Assembly (NCBI RefSeq): GCF_004025965.2
Contig: NZ_SAYU02000003.1
Span: 1 to 64,000, forward strand
Length of the DNA: 64,000 nt
Origin: Phycicoccus flavus
Lineage (GTDB): Bacteria; Actinomycetota; Actinomycetes; Actinomycetales; Dermatophilaceae
Direction of reading: 5' to 3'
Shown here: positions 53,827 through 61,023 of the stretch, piece after piece
Position numbering within the stretch: the stretch's first letter is position 1
Layout: every line of letters starts with the position of its first letter
Program-made: the position numbers and the translations under genes
Notes under the pieces: generated by a model
What the model was told of the DNA's origin: nothing
Databases searched by the model: none
The model's input: the letters and a program-made list of their open reading frames with translations, nothing else

Positions 53827-53905
53827 GGTCCTCACCCGGGGCACCCCACCGCGGGTGGAGGGTTGCCGGCCAGCGAGCCGGGGCTTGGCGCTGGCGCTCA
53901 TGACC
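53827..53905 (-). ncRNA. SAM-IV riboswitch (metY leader)
   Basis: On the minus strand the RNA begins GGTCATGAGC and ends GGTGAGGACC, with GCCGGCAACCCTCC and GCGGTGGGGTGCCCCGGGTG inside, nearly identical to the metX aptamer. P1 is GGTCAT with AGGACC and has one A-G mismatch. About 115 bases separate it from the metY ATG, leaving room for the 3' pseudoknot hairpin and an expression platform. Confidence 0.88.
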
Positions 53906-53912
53906 TCCCGGC

Positions 53913-53918
53913 ACGGTA
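53913..53918 (-). promoter_or_regulatory. -10 element of the metY riboswitch promoter
   Basis: TACCGT on the minus strand, seven bases before GGTCATGAG, the same position as TACCAT before the metX aptamer. Confidence 0.5.
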
Positions 53919-53981
53919 CGCCCGCGGGCCCGGCGGCAGGAGCGGCGTCCGGTCACCGTCTCAGCACCCGGGCACACCCCG

Positions 53982-54001
53982 GGGGTATCCCGGGGTATCC
54001 C
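53982..54001 (+). repeat. Tandem 10-base repeat upstream of the aldo/keto reductase
   Basis: GGGGTATCCC occurs twice back to back (53982-53991 and 53992-54001), followed by CGGG. One helical-turn spacing would suit a regulator binding the same face of the DNA; no known regulator matched. Confidence 0.5.
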
Positions 54002-54076
54002 GGGCGCCGGACCGGCGCGGACGTCCGGGTGCGGCCCCGCCCCCCGCGACCCGCCGCGCGTGGGCAGGATGGGCCC

Positions 54077-55126
54077 ATGACCTACCACGCGCTCGACTAC
54101 ACCGCCGCTGCCGACCGCTACGAGGCCGGCATGCCCTACCGCCGGACCGGTCGCTCCGGCCTGGACCTGCCCGCGATCAGTCTCGGCCTCTGGCACAACT
54201 TCGGCGACGACGTGCCGCTGGAGCGCCAGCAGGCGACGCTGCGCCGGGCCTTCGACCGCGGTCTCACCCATTTCGACCTCGCGAACAACTACGGGCCGCC
54301 GTACGGCTCCGCCGAGCGCAACGCCGGGGCGATCCTCGCCCGCGACTTCCGTCCGTACCGCGACGAGCTCGTCATCAGCTCCAAGGCCGGGTACGACATG
54401 TGGCCCGGGCCGTACGGGCAGGGCGGGGGGTCGCGCAAGTACGTCATCGCCAGCTGCGAGCAGTCGCTGCGCCGTCTCGGCCTGGACTACGTCGACATCT
54501 TCTACAGCCACCGCTTCGACGAGACGACCCCGCTGGAGGAGACCTGCGGCGCGCTGGACTCCCTCGTCCGCTCCGGCAAGGCGCTCTACGTCGGGATCTC
54601 CTCCTACTCGGCCGAGCGCACCCGCGAGGCCCACGCGATCCTGCAGGAGATGGGCACGCCCCTGCTCATCCACCAGCCCTCGTACTCCCTGCTCAACCGC
54701 TGGGTCGAGACCGAGGGGCTGCTCGACACCCTCGGCGACCTCGGGGTCGGCTGCATCGCCTTCTCGCCGCTGGCGCAGGGCATGCTCACGGACAAGTACC
54801 TCGACGGGATCCCCGAGGGGTCGCGGGCCAGCCAGGGCAAGTCGCTGGACCCCTCGCTGCTCACCGACGAGGCGCTCGAGCACGTCCGCAGGCTGAACGA
54901 CCTGGCCCGGGAGCGCGGGCAGTCGCTGGCCCAGATGGCGCTGGCCTGGCTGCTGCGCGACGAGCGGGTCACCTCGGTCCTCATCGGCGCCTCCTCGGTC
55001 GAGCAGCTCGACGACAGCCTCGACGCGACGCGGAACCTCGACTTCGACGACGCGGAGCTGGAGGCCATCGACCGGTACGCCGTCGACGCCGGCATCAACC
55101 TGTGGAAGACATCGAGCGAGAAGTGA
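54077..55126 (+). CDS. Aldo/keto reductase, YghZ / L-glyceraldehyde-3-phosphate reductase type
   Basis: A 349-residue NADPH-dependent TIM-barrel reductase. Catalytic residues lie in FDLANNYGPPYGSAE (Asp, Tyr), VISSKAGYDMWPGPYGQGGG (Lys) and FYSHRFDE (His). The MWPGPYG segment and length are close to E. coli YghZ, which reduces L-glyceraldehyde 3-phosphate and methylglyoxal. The ATG at 54077 has AGGA about ten bases upstream. Probably co-transcribed with the nitroreductase that follows within 15 bases. Confidence 0.93.
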   Translation: MTYHALDYTAAADRYEAGMPYRRTGRSGLDLPAISLGLWHNFGDDVPLERQQATLRRAFDRGLTHFDLANNYGPPYGSAERNAGAILARDFRPYRDELVISSKAGYDMWPGPYGQGGGSRKYVIASCEQSLRRLGLDYVDIFYSHRFDETTPLEETCGALDSLVRSGKALYVGISSYSAERTREAHAILQEMGTPLLIHQPSYSLLNRWVETEGLLDTLGDLGVGCIAFSPLAQGMLTDKYLDGIPEGSRASQGKSLDPSLLTDEALEHVRRLNDLARERGQSLAQMALAWLLRDERVTSVLIGASSVEQLDDSLDATRNLDFDDAELEAIDRYAVDAGINLWKTSSEK

Positions 55127-55139
55127 GTTGGACCTCGAC

Positions 55140-55574
55140 ATGAGCGACGAGTACATCCCCTCCCCCACCGAGTGGGTCCGCGACCAGGTGTCGACGATCG
55201 AGGAGACCGGCGACACCCGTTCGGTCCAGGTCATGGACCGCCCGGTCGTCATGCTGACGATGCGCGGCCGCAAGAGCGGTGCGCTGCGCAAGGTGCCGCT
55301 GATGAGGGTCGAGCACGAGGGCGTCTACGCCGCCGTGGCGAGCAAGGGCGGCGCCCCCGAGCACCCGGTCTGGTACGGCAACCTCCGCGCCGACCCCCAC
55401 CTCACCCTCCAGGACGGCACCGAGTCGTGGCCGGCCGTGGCCCGCGAGATCCACGGCGAGGAGCGGGCGCAGTGGTGGGACCGCTGCGTCGCCGCCTACC
55501 CGCCGTACACCGAGTACCAGGAGAAGACCGACCGGCAGATCCCGGTGCTCGTCCTGGAGCGCGCGCAGGACTGA
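55140..55574 (+). CDS. Deazaflavin-dependent nitroreductase-family protein (DUF385)
   Basis: A 144-residue protein of the F420H2-dependent Ddn/nitroreductase family, with TMRGRKSGALRKVPLMRV near residue 38, SKGGAPEHPVWYGNLRADP near 68 and a C-terminal IPVLVLER strand. F420-binding members reduce quinones or nitro compounds. The ATG at 55140 is preferred; a TTG at 55128 would add four residues. It follows the reductase stop by 13 bases and ends at a terminator. Confidence 0.88.
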   Translation: MSDEYIPSPTEWVRDQVSTIEETGDTRSVQVMDRPVVMLTMRGRKSGALRKVPLMRVEHEGVYAAVASKGGAPEHPVWYGNLRADPHLTLQDGTESWPAVAREIHGEERAQWWDRCVAAYPPYTEYQEKTDRQIPVLVLERAQD

Positions 55575-55585
55575 CGGCTCGTGCT

Positions 55586-55611
55586 CCCGGCCCGCCTCAG
55601 CGCGGGCCGGG
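55586..55611. terminator. Bidirectional terminator at the nitroreductase/membrane protein junction
   Basis: CCCGGCCCGC (55586-55595) and GCGGGCCGGG (55602-55611) form a perfect 10-bp stem with a six-base loop. The stop of the minus-strand membrane protein (55597-55599) lies in the loop, so the hairpin overlaps its coding end. Confidence 0.6.
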
Positions 55612-56046
55612 GGCCAGCCCGTCGCCGCGCTCGGCCGCCGCGGCGTCGTGCTCGACCTTGCGGAACCACAGCAGGCCGAGGACGGGCAGGACGAGCGGGA
55701 CGAACCCGTAGCCCTGGCCGAAGTGCGACCAGACGGTCTTGTCCGGGAAGGCGCTCGGCACCACGTAGGACGCCGTGCCGACGACGAGCACGCCGGCCAG
55801 CTCGACCGCGCAGGCGACGACGCCGACCCGCACCCAGCGCCCGCCGCGGGCCAGGCACCACGTGGCGAGGACGTAGACGACCGCCGCGACCGCCGAGAGC
55901 AGGTAGGCCAGCGGCGCCCGGTCGAAGTACTCGGAGATCTGCAGGACCGAGCGGCCGGTGGCGGCGAGGGCGAGCACCCCGTAGACGACGACGAGCAGGA
56001 CGCCGGGGCCGCCGAGGGCACGCCGGTCGGGGCGGGGCTCAGCCAT
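55597..56046 (-). CDS. Small four-helix membrane protein
   Basis: A 149-residue protein with four membrane segments (about 14-34, 46-68, 76-98 and 112-132) and short charged ends. Motifs of a known transporter are not seen. It resembles actinobacterial integral membrane proteins of unknown function. The ATG overlaps the upstream stop by eight bases, linking it to the 120-residue gene. Confidence 0.7.
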   Translation of the reverse strand: MAEPRPDRRALGGPGVLLVVVYGVLALAATGRSVLQISEYFDRAPLAYLLSAVAAVVYVLATWCLARGGRWVRVGVVACAVELAGVLVVGTASYVVPSAFPDKTVWSHFGQGYGFVPLVLPVLGLLWFRKVEHDAAAAERGDGLAPGPR

Positions 56047-56401
56047 AGGACATCCAGATCTGCAACAGGCGGGCGGCCATGACGGCCACCGCGAACGCGC
56101 CCACCGCGATCGAGCCCATGGCCCACCGCGACTTCTCCTTGATGGCGAGGAACGCCGTCCCGGCCGGGATCACCGGCAGGCTCACGAGGTAGGCGATGAA
56201 CGTCGCCTTCTCGGCGGTGTCGCCGATGTGGTCCAGGCCGAGCAGCCCCCCGACGAGGAGGACGACGAGCCCGACCTCGACGAGCCCCGCGACGACGAGC
56301 AGGCGGTCGTCGATGAGCCGGTCCCGCGCGGCGTACCAGACGGCCGCGACGCACAGGACGGCGGCGAGTCCCACGACGGCGTACGTCAGGGGCTCGATCA
56401 C
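56039..56401 (-). CDS. Small membrane protein, DUF3817-free hypothetical, four segments
   Basis: A 120-residue protein with membrane segments about 5-25, 35-57, 67-87 and 93-113. An acidic DHIGDTAEKAT loop lies in the middle. No family recognised with confidence. GTG start at 56401. It is translated just before, and overlaps, the 149-residue membrane protein, so the two may form one complex. Confidence 0.65.
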   Translation of the reverse strand: MIEPLTYAVVGLAAVLCVAAVWYAARDRLIDDRLLVVAGLVEVGLVVLLVGGLLGLDHIGDTAEKATFIAYLVSLPVIPAGTAFLAIKEKSRWAMGSIAVGAFAVAVMAARLLQIWMSYG

Positions 56402-56506
56402 GTCGCCACCCTAGCCGCGCCGCCTGCGGACGCGGGGACGGGCTCGGACCTCGGCCGGCCCGACCCCCTTCCGGCGCACCCCGGTCCGGGTGCCAGACTC
56501 TCGCGC

Positions 56507-57427
56507 ATGGGCACGGTCACGGTGGGTGAGGTCGAGATCGCCTACGAGGTCGACGGCCCCGAGGACGGCGAGCCGATGCTCCTCCTCATGGGCCTCGGCA
56601 CCCAGCTCGTCGCGTGGCCCGCCGAGGTCGTCGACGGGCTGGCCTCCCGCGGGTTCCGGGTCGTGCGCGTCGACAACCGCGACATCGGGCTCTCCTCGCG
56701 CACGAGCACGCCGGCGCCCACCCGCGCGGCCGTCGTCCGCGCCCTCGTCCACCGCGGCGCCGCCCGGTCCGACTACCTGCTCGCCGACCTCGCGGCCGAC
56801 GCCGTCGCCGTCCTGGACCACCTCGGCATCGACCGGGCCCACGTCGTCGGGGTCTCGATGGGCGGGATGATCGCCCAGCAGCTGACCATCGACCACCCGG
56901 GACGGGTCCGCTCGCTGGCGTCGGTGATGTCGACCACCGGCAGCCGCCGCCGGGGCAACGTCTCGGCCCGGCTGCTGCCGCGGATGGCGCGCTCGCTCAC
57001 CGCGCCCCGGCCCACCGACGAGGAGGAGGCGGTCCGGCTCGGGGTCGAGGGGTGGCGCGTCATCGCCGGGCCGCACTTCGACGAGGACGAGATCGAGGCC
57101 CAGGTCCGGGCCGCGGTGGCCCGCAGCACGAGCCCGCTCGGGGCCGTCCGACAGCTGCTCGCCATCCTCGCCAGCCCCGACCGCACGCCGGGGCTGCGGC
57201 AGGTGCGGGTGCCGACCCTCGTCGTCCACGGTCTCGCCGACCCGCTCGTCGCCTGGAGCGGCGGCGTGGCCACGGCCCGGGCCGTCCCCGGCTCGCGGCT
57301 GCTGCTGTTCCCGGACATGGGTCACGACCTGCCCCGGCCGCGCCGGGGCGAGATCGTCGAGGCCATCGCCCGCAACGCCGCCCGGGCCGCCGCACCCACC
57401 GCCGACGACGACCGCCCCCGCTCCTGA
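56507..57427 (+). CDS. Alpha/beta-hydrolase
   Basis: A 306-residue hydrolase. Catalytic triad: Ser117 in VVGVSMGGMIAQ, Asp in VHGLADPLV and His in PDMGHDLPRP. The oxyanion region is LLMGLGTQL. VRVDNRDIGLSSR is common in a group annotated as aclacinomycin methylesterase-like hydrolases, but substrate is unknown. The ATG at 56507 was chosen from the start of the domain; no strong ribosome-binding site. Divergent from the membrane pair. Confidence 0.88.
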   Translation: MGTVTVGEVEIAYEVDGPEDGEPMLLLMGLGTQLVAWPAEVVDGLASRGFRVVRVDNRDIGLSSRTSTPAPTRAAVVRALVHRGAARSDYLLADLAADAVAVLDHLGIDRAHVVGVSMGGMIAQQLTIDHPGRVRSLASVMSTTGSRRRGNVSARLLPRMARSLTAPRPTDEEEAVRLGVEGWRVIAGPHFDEDEIEAQVRAAVARSTSPLGAVRQLLAILASPDRTPGLRQVRVPTLVVHGLADPLVAWSGGVATARAVPGSRLLLFPDMGHDLPRPRRGEIVEAIARNAARAAAPTADDDRPRS

Positions 57428-57429
57428 CC

Positions 57430-57464
57430 CCCCAGCCTCGGCCGGGCTCCGGCGGAGGCCGGGG
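57430..57464. terminator. Bidirectional terminator between hydrolase and rocD
   Basis: CCCC-A-GCCTC (57430-57439) pairs with GAGGC-C-GGGG (57455-57464), with one mismatch, and the loop holds a further 5-bp stem GCCGG/CCGGC. It begins three bases after the hydrolase stop (57427) and lies just beyond the rocD stop (57471). Confidence 0.65.
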
Positions 57465-57470
57465 GTGGCG

Positions 57471-58706
57471 TCAGGCGAGGCTGTCGGCGACGGCGTCGAC
57501 GAGGACGCCGATCTCGTCCTCGGTGACCACGAGCGGCGGGGCGATGCGGATCGTCGAGCCGTGGGTGTCCTTGACGAGCACGCCGCGGTCGAGCAGGCGC
57601 TCGCTCAGGCCGCGGCCGCTCGGCCCGCCGGGCTCGATGTCGAGCCCCGCCCAGAGCCCGCGCACCCGGATGGCGGCCAGGCCCCGGCCGACGAGCGGAC
57701 GCAGCCGCTCCTCCAGGACGCCGCCCAGGGTGGCGGCCCGCTGCTGGAACTCGCCCTCGGCGAGCATCGTCACGACCTCGTGGCCGATCGCGGCGGCGAG
57801 GGGGTTGCCGCCGAAGGTCGAGCCGTGGGTGCCGGGCTTGATGACGTCGAGCACGTCGTGGTTGGCCGCGATGGCGCTCACCGGGTACAGGCCGCCGCCG
57901 AGCGCCTTGCCGAGCACGTAGATGTCGGGGACGACGTCCTCGTGCTCGCAGGCGAAGGTGCGACCGGTCCGGGCCAGGCCCGACTGGATCTCGTCGGCGA
58001 CCATGAGGGTCCCCGTGGCGTCGCAGATCTCGCGGACCTCGCGCAGGTACCCCTCGGGCGGGATGACGACCCCGCCCTCGCCCTGGATGGGCTCGAGCAG
58101 CACGGCCACGGTGCTGTCGTCGACGGCCTCGCGCAGCGCCTGCGCGTCGCCGTAGGTCACGCTGCGGAAGCCGGGGGTGAACGGGCCGTACTCGTCGCGG
58201 GCGACCTTGTCGTCGGAGAAGCTGACGATGGTCGTCGTCCGGCCGTGGAAGTTGCCCTCCATGACGACGATGTTCGCGGCCCCCTCGGGCACGCCCTTGA
58301 CGACGTAGCCCCACTTGCGGGCCACCTTGACGGCCGTCTCGACCGCCTCGGCGCCGGTGTTCATCGGCAGGACGACCTCCTTGCCGGTGAGCTCGGCCAG
58401 GCCTTGGGCGAACGGGCCCAGCAGGTCGTTGTAGAAGGCGCGGCTGGTCAGCGTCAGCCGGTCCAGCTGGGCGTGGGCGCGCGCGAGCAGCCGCGGGTGG
58501 CCGTGGCCGAAGTTCAGCGCGGAGTAGCCGGCCAGGCAGTCCAGGTACCGCCTGCCCTCGACGTCGGTCACCCAGGCGCCCTCGCCGTGGCTGAGCACCA
58601 CCGGCAGCGGGTGGTAGTTGTGCGCCGCGTACCGCTCGGTGAGGGTCATGTGGGCGTTCGAGTCGAGCGTCTCGCTCGTCTCCTGCGCGGGCCGGGTCTC
58701 GGTCAT
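57471..58706 (-). CDS. rocD: Ornithine aminotransferase
   Basis: A 411-residue class-III PLP aminotransferase turning ornithine and 2-oxoglutarate into glutamate semialdehyde and glutamate (arginine/ornithine breakdown or proline supply). NTGAEAVETAVKVARKWGY near 100, VADEIQSGLARTG near 225 and the PLP Lys in LGKALGGGLYPVSA (about residue 254). Near the start, HNYHPLPVVLSHGEGAWV is typical of RocD. The ATG at 58706 has AAGGAGG ten bases upstream; the ATG six codons earlier does not. No other rocDF gene is adjacent. Confidence 0.94.
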   Translation of the reverse strand: MTETRPAQETSETLDSNAHMTLTERYAAHNYHPLPVVLSHGEGAWVTDVEGRRYLDCLAGYSALNFGHGHPRLLARAHAQLDRLTLTSRAFYNDLLGPFAQGLAELTGKEVVLPMNTGAEAVETAVKVARKWGYVVKGVPEGAANIVVMEGNFHGRTTTIVSFSDDKVARDEYGPFTPGFRSVTYGDAQALREAVDDSTVAVLLEPIQGEGGVVIPPEGYLREVREICDATGTLMVADEIQSGLARTGRTFACEHEDVVPDIYVLGKALGGGLYPVSAIAANHDVLDVIKPGTHGSTFGGNPLAAAIGHEVVTMLAEGEFQQRAATLGGVLEERLRPLVGRGLAAIRVRGLWAGLDIEPGGPSGRGLSERLLDRGVLVKDTHGSTIRIAPPLVVTEDEIGVLVDAVADSLA

Positions 58707-58788
58707 CGTCTGGGCCTCCTTCATCCGGGCGACTCTAACGAGGGTCCCCCCTCGGGCCGAAAACGCGGCGCCCCCGCCCGCGGCCCGG

Positions 58789-59832
58789 TCAGCCGTTCCA
58801 CAGCGCACCGACCCGGCGGGCGATGCGCCGGCCGTGCTCGCGGGCACGGTCCATCGTCGGGCCGCCGCGGCTCACCTCGAGCGGGTTGGCGCCCATGGTC
58901 CACACGTCGCGGGCGTCGGGGACGACGAGGTGGGTGCGGCTCTTCGGGCGCAGCGACCAGGCCTGGACCCGGGGCAGCTCGGTGACCTGGCCGCCGACCG
59001 GGTAGGGCGCGAGGACGAGCACCCGGGCGTGCCCGGCGGCGAGGTCGACGTTGGCGATGGAGCGCAGCCCGCCGTCGACGTAGCGGCGCCCGGCGATCTC
59101 GACCGCGGGGAAGACCCCGGGCACGGCGCAGCTGGCGGCGACGGCGCGCTCCAGCGGCACGCCGCCGGAGCCGTCGAAGACGACCGAGGTGCCGCTCTCG
59201 GCGTCGACCGCGGTGAGCAACAGTCGCCGGTCCGGCCACTGGTGGCCGACGAGCCCGTAGCCGACGGTGTCCAGCCACACCTCCTCGGCGACGGTGCTCG
59301 CGCCGAGGGCCGCCCGGCCGACGATGGCGCGGCCGCCGCGCGGGTCGCGGCTCAGCTGGGCCCGCAGGTACCGGCCGGCGTCGACCGGGCCGAGCCGTCC
59401 GACGTCGGTCATCGGGACGCCGCTGCGGACGAGGTCGAAGGCCTCGTCGTCGGTGCCGAGCCGCAGGTGCGCGGCGACCATGGCCCCGGCGGAGGTGCCG
59501 ATGACGGTGTCGGCGTCGCGGACGTCGACGCCCTCGTCGCGCAGCCCGAGGACGACGCCGGCCTCCCAGGCGATGCCGGTGACCCCACCCCCGGCGAGGA
59601 CGAGCGCGCGCTCCAGCGCGGTGTCCGGAGGCTGCCAGTCGGCGAAGACCCGCGACCCGCCGTCGGCGTAGCGGCCGGGCGGCTCGGTGCGGGGGTCCGG
59701 CCCGGGCGGGACGGGTCCTCCCGGTCCGAGGCCGCCGGGTCGTGGGCCGTCCGGGCCGGGGCCGACGGCGTCCGGGGCCGTGCGCGGCGGGCTCGCGGCG
59801 GGGGTGGCCGTGTCGTCGGTGGTCTCCTGCAT
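58789..59832 (-). CDS. Patatin-like phospholipase
   Basis: A 347-residue serine acyl-hydrolase. The oxyanion loop is GGGVTG (81-86), the nucleophile Ser114 is in GTSAG and the Asp253 is in DGG: a complete Ser-Asp dyad. The N-terminal 60 residues are Pro/Gly-rich and disordered. No signal peptide. The ATG at 59832 starts MQETTDDTA with GGAG-poor context; later starts near residue 60 are possible. Substrate lipid unknown. A 9-bp inverted repeat lies about 45 bases upstream. Confidence 0.9.
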   Translation of the reverse strand: MQETTDDTATPAASPPRTAPDAVGPGPDGPRPGGLGPGGPVPPGPDPRTEPPGRYADGGSRVFADWQPPDTALERALVLAGGGVTGIAWEAGVVLGLRDEGVDVRDADTVIGTSAGAMVAAHLRLGTDDEAFDLVRSGVPMTDVGRLGPVDAGRYLRAQLSRDPRGGRAIVGRAALGASTVAEEVWLDTVGYGLVGHQWPDRRLLLTAVDAESGTSVVFDGSGGVPLERAVAASCAVPGVFPAVEIAGRRYVDGGLRSIANVDLAAGHARVLVLAPYPVGGQVTELPRVQAWSLRPKSRTHLVVPDARDVWTMGANPLEVSRGGPTMDRAREHGRRIARRVGALWNG

Positions 59833-59876
59833 ACCGTCGATTGTCCGGCCGGGACCCCTGGGGCTCCGAACCCTCC

Positions 59877-59898
59877 GGGCGTGAGGGTGCTCACGCCC
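59877..59898. promoter_or_regulatory. Inverted repeat between the patatin and SprT-like genes
   Basis: GGGCGTGAG (59877-59885) and CTCACGCCC (59890-59898), a perfect 9-bp inverted repeat with a four-base centre, 45-66 bases upstream of the patatin start. It could be an operator of the patatin gene or a late terminator for the SprT-like gene, whose stop is 112 bases away. Confidence 0.4.
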
Positions 59899-60009
59899 CG
59901 ACGGCCCGCGGCGCCCGACGGGCGACGGCCGTCCCCGCCGGCGACGGCGCGCCGACACGTCACGCCCGCTCCCGGTCCCGAGCCCGAGCCGGTCCCGCGG
60001 CCGACGAGG

Positions 60010-60702
60010 TCAGGCCGCGCCGTGCGGCACCGGGGCACGCACGGCCTCGACGGGCAGGGACAGCAGGTCCTCCCCGACCCGCACCTGACAGCGGGCGGCG
60101 CCGACGAGCTCGACCTCGCCGACGCGCCCCGCCCAGGGCCCGGCCGCGACCTCGACGACGTCCCCGAGCCGGGGCGGCGCGGTGGGCCGGCTCCGGGCCT
60201 GCGCGCCGCGGAGGGCGGCGAGCTCGGCGGCGTAGCGCGGCGGCATCGTCGCCGGCCCGCCGCGGTAGGTCCACGTGAACAGGTGGCGCGCGTCGAAGCG
60301 GCGGGAGCAGCGGCCGCAGGAGGCGAGCCGGGTCGGAGCCCGGTGCCGTGTCTTCTCGTGCCCGGCGGGACAGCGCCCGACCCAGTCCCCCGGCACCCGC
60401 GGGGCGTCCGGGGAGACGCAGCGCTCCCCGCTGCACCCGATGCGCACGGCGGTGGCGCGCCAGACCGCGTCGTGGCCGTGCTCGGGACCGACGAGGGCGT
60501 GCGCGATCTCGTGGAGGAGGGTGTCGCGGACCTCCTCCTCGGGGTGCAGGGCGGTGAGCGGACCGCTGATGCCGATCTCCCGGCGGCCGAAGCGGCACAC
60601 CCCCGCCCGGGTCTTGGCGCGGTCGGCGACGACGGTCCACCCCTCGAGCCCGTGCTCGCGCAGCAGCCGCCGGCCGAGCGCCACCGCGTGCCCCACCTCC
60701 AC
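60010..60702 (-). CDS. SprT-like zinc metalloprotease-domain protein
   Basis: A 230-residue protein with the gluzincin-like motif HEIAH (64-68) and a third His at about 75-77 (GPEHGHDAVW). A central Cys-rich segment (GCSGERCVSP, ASCGRCSRRF) forms a likely zinc ribbon, as in SprT/Spartan proteins, and a KOW-like C-terminal piece (GDVVEVAAGPWAGRVGEVE) follows. Eukaryotic relatives cleave DNA-protein crosslinks; bacterial members are little studied. The GTG at 60702 has AGGAGG five bases upstream, which decides the start. Confidence 0.85.
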   Translation of the reverse strand: MEVGHAVALGRRLLREHGLEGWTVVADRAKTRAGVCRFGRREIGISGPLTALHPEEEVRDTLLHEIAHALVGPEHGHDAVWRATAVRIGCSGERCVSPDAPRVPGDWVGRCPAGHEKTRHRAPTRLASCGRCSRRFDARHLFTWTYRGGPATMPPRYAAELAALRGAQARSRPTAPPRLGDVVEVAAGPWAGRVGEVELVGAARCQVRVGEDLLSLPVEAVRAPVPHGAA

Positions 60703-61023
60703 CGCGACCTCCTGTCCGCACGGCCGTCCCTCATCGGTCGGGACCACGGTAGGGCCGGCCACCGACAGCCCCCGGCAGGCCGCACCGGGGCCTGTGGAGA
60801 ACCTCGCGGGCACCGCCGCCGCCGTCGCCGACGGGACGCTCGACCCGCCGCCCCGCCGGTCCGGTCCCCGCACCCGCCGGCCGCGGACCCGACACGCCGG
60901 AGGAACTGCGGTGCGCGCAACCGCCCCGGCGGACCCCGCCCTCCCTACGCTTCGTCTCGGCGCCCTCCCCGGCGCCGACGGCGACGGACGCAACGACGCG
61001 TCCGGCCGAGTGGAAGGACGGGC
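60703..61023. other. Divergent promoter region between SprT-like and MFS genes
   Basis: A 321-base gene-free stretch. The plus side ends in GGAAGGA (MFS ribosome-binding site, about 61011). TACGCT at about 60950 fits a -10 pattern but no good -35 is present. I see no riboswitch or small gene. Confidence 0.45.

Larger units (their letters stand above)
53711..54076. promoter_or_regulatory. Divergent region between metY and the aldo/keto reductase gene
   Basis: This 366-base gene-free region holds the metY SAM-IV riboswitch and its -10 element on the minus side, and on the reductase side a tandem 10-base repeat GGGGTATCCC (53982-54001). The reductase ribosome-binding site AGGA lies at about 54066. 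I see no small gene. Confidence 0.6.
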
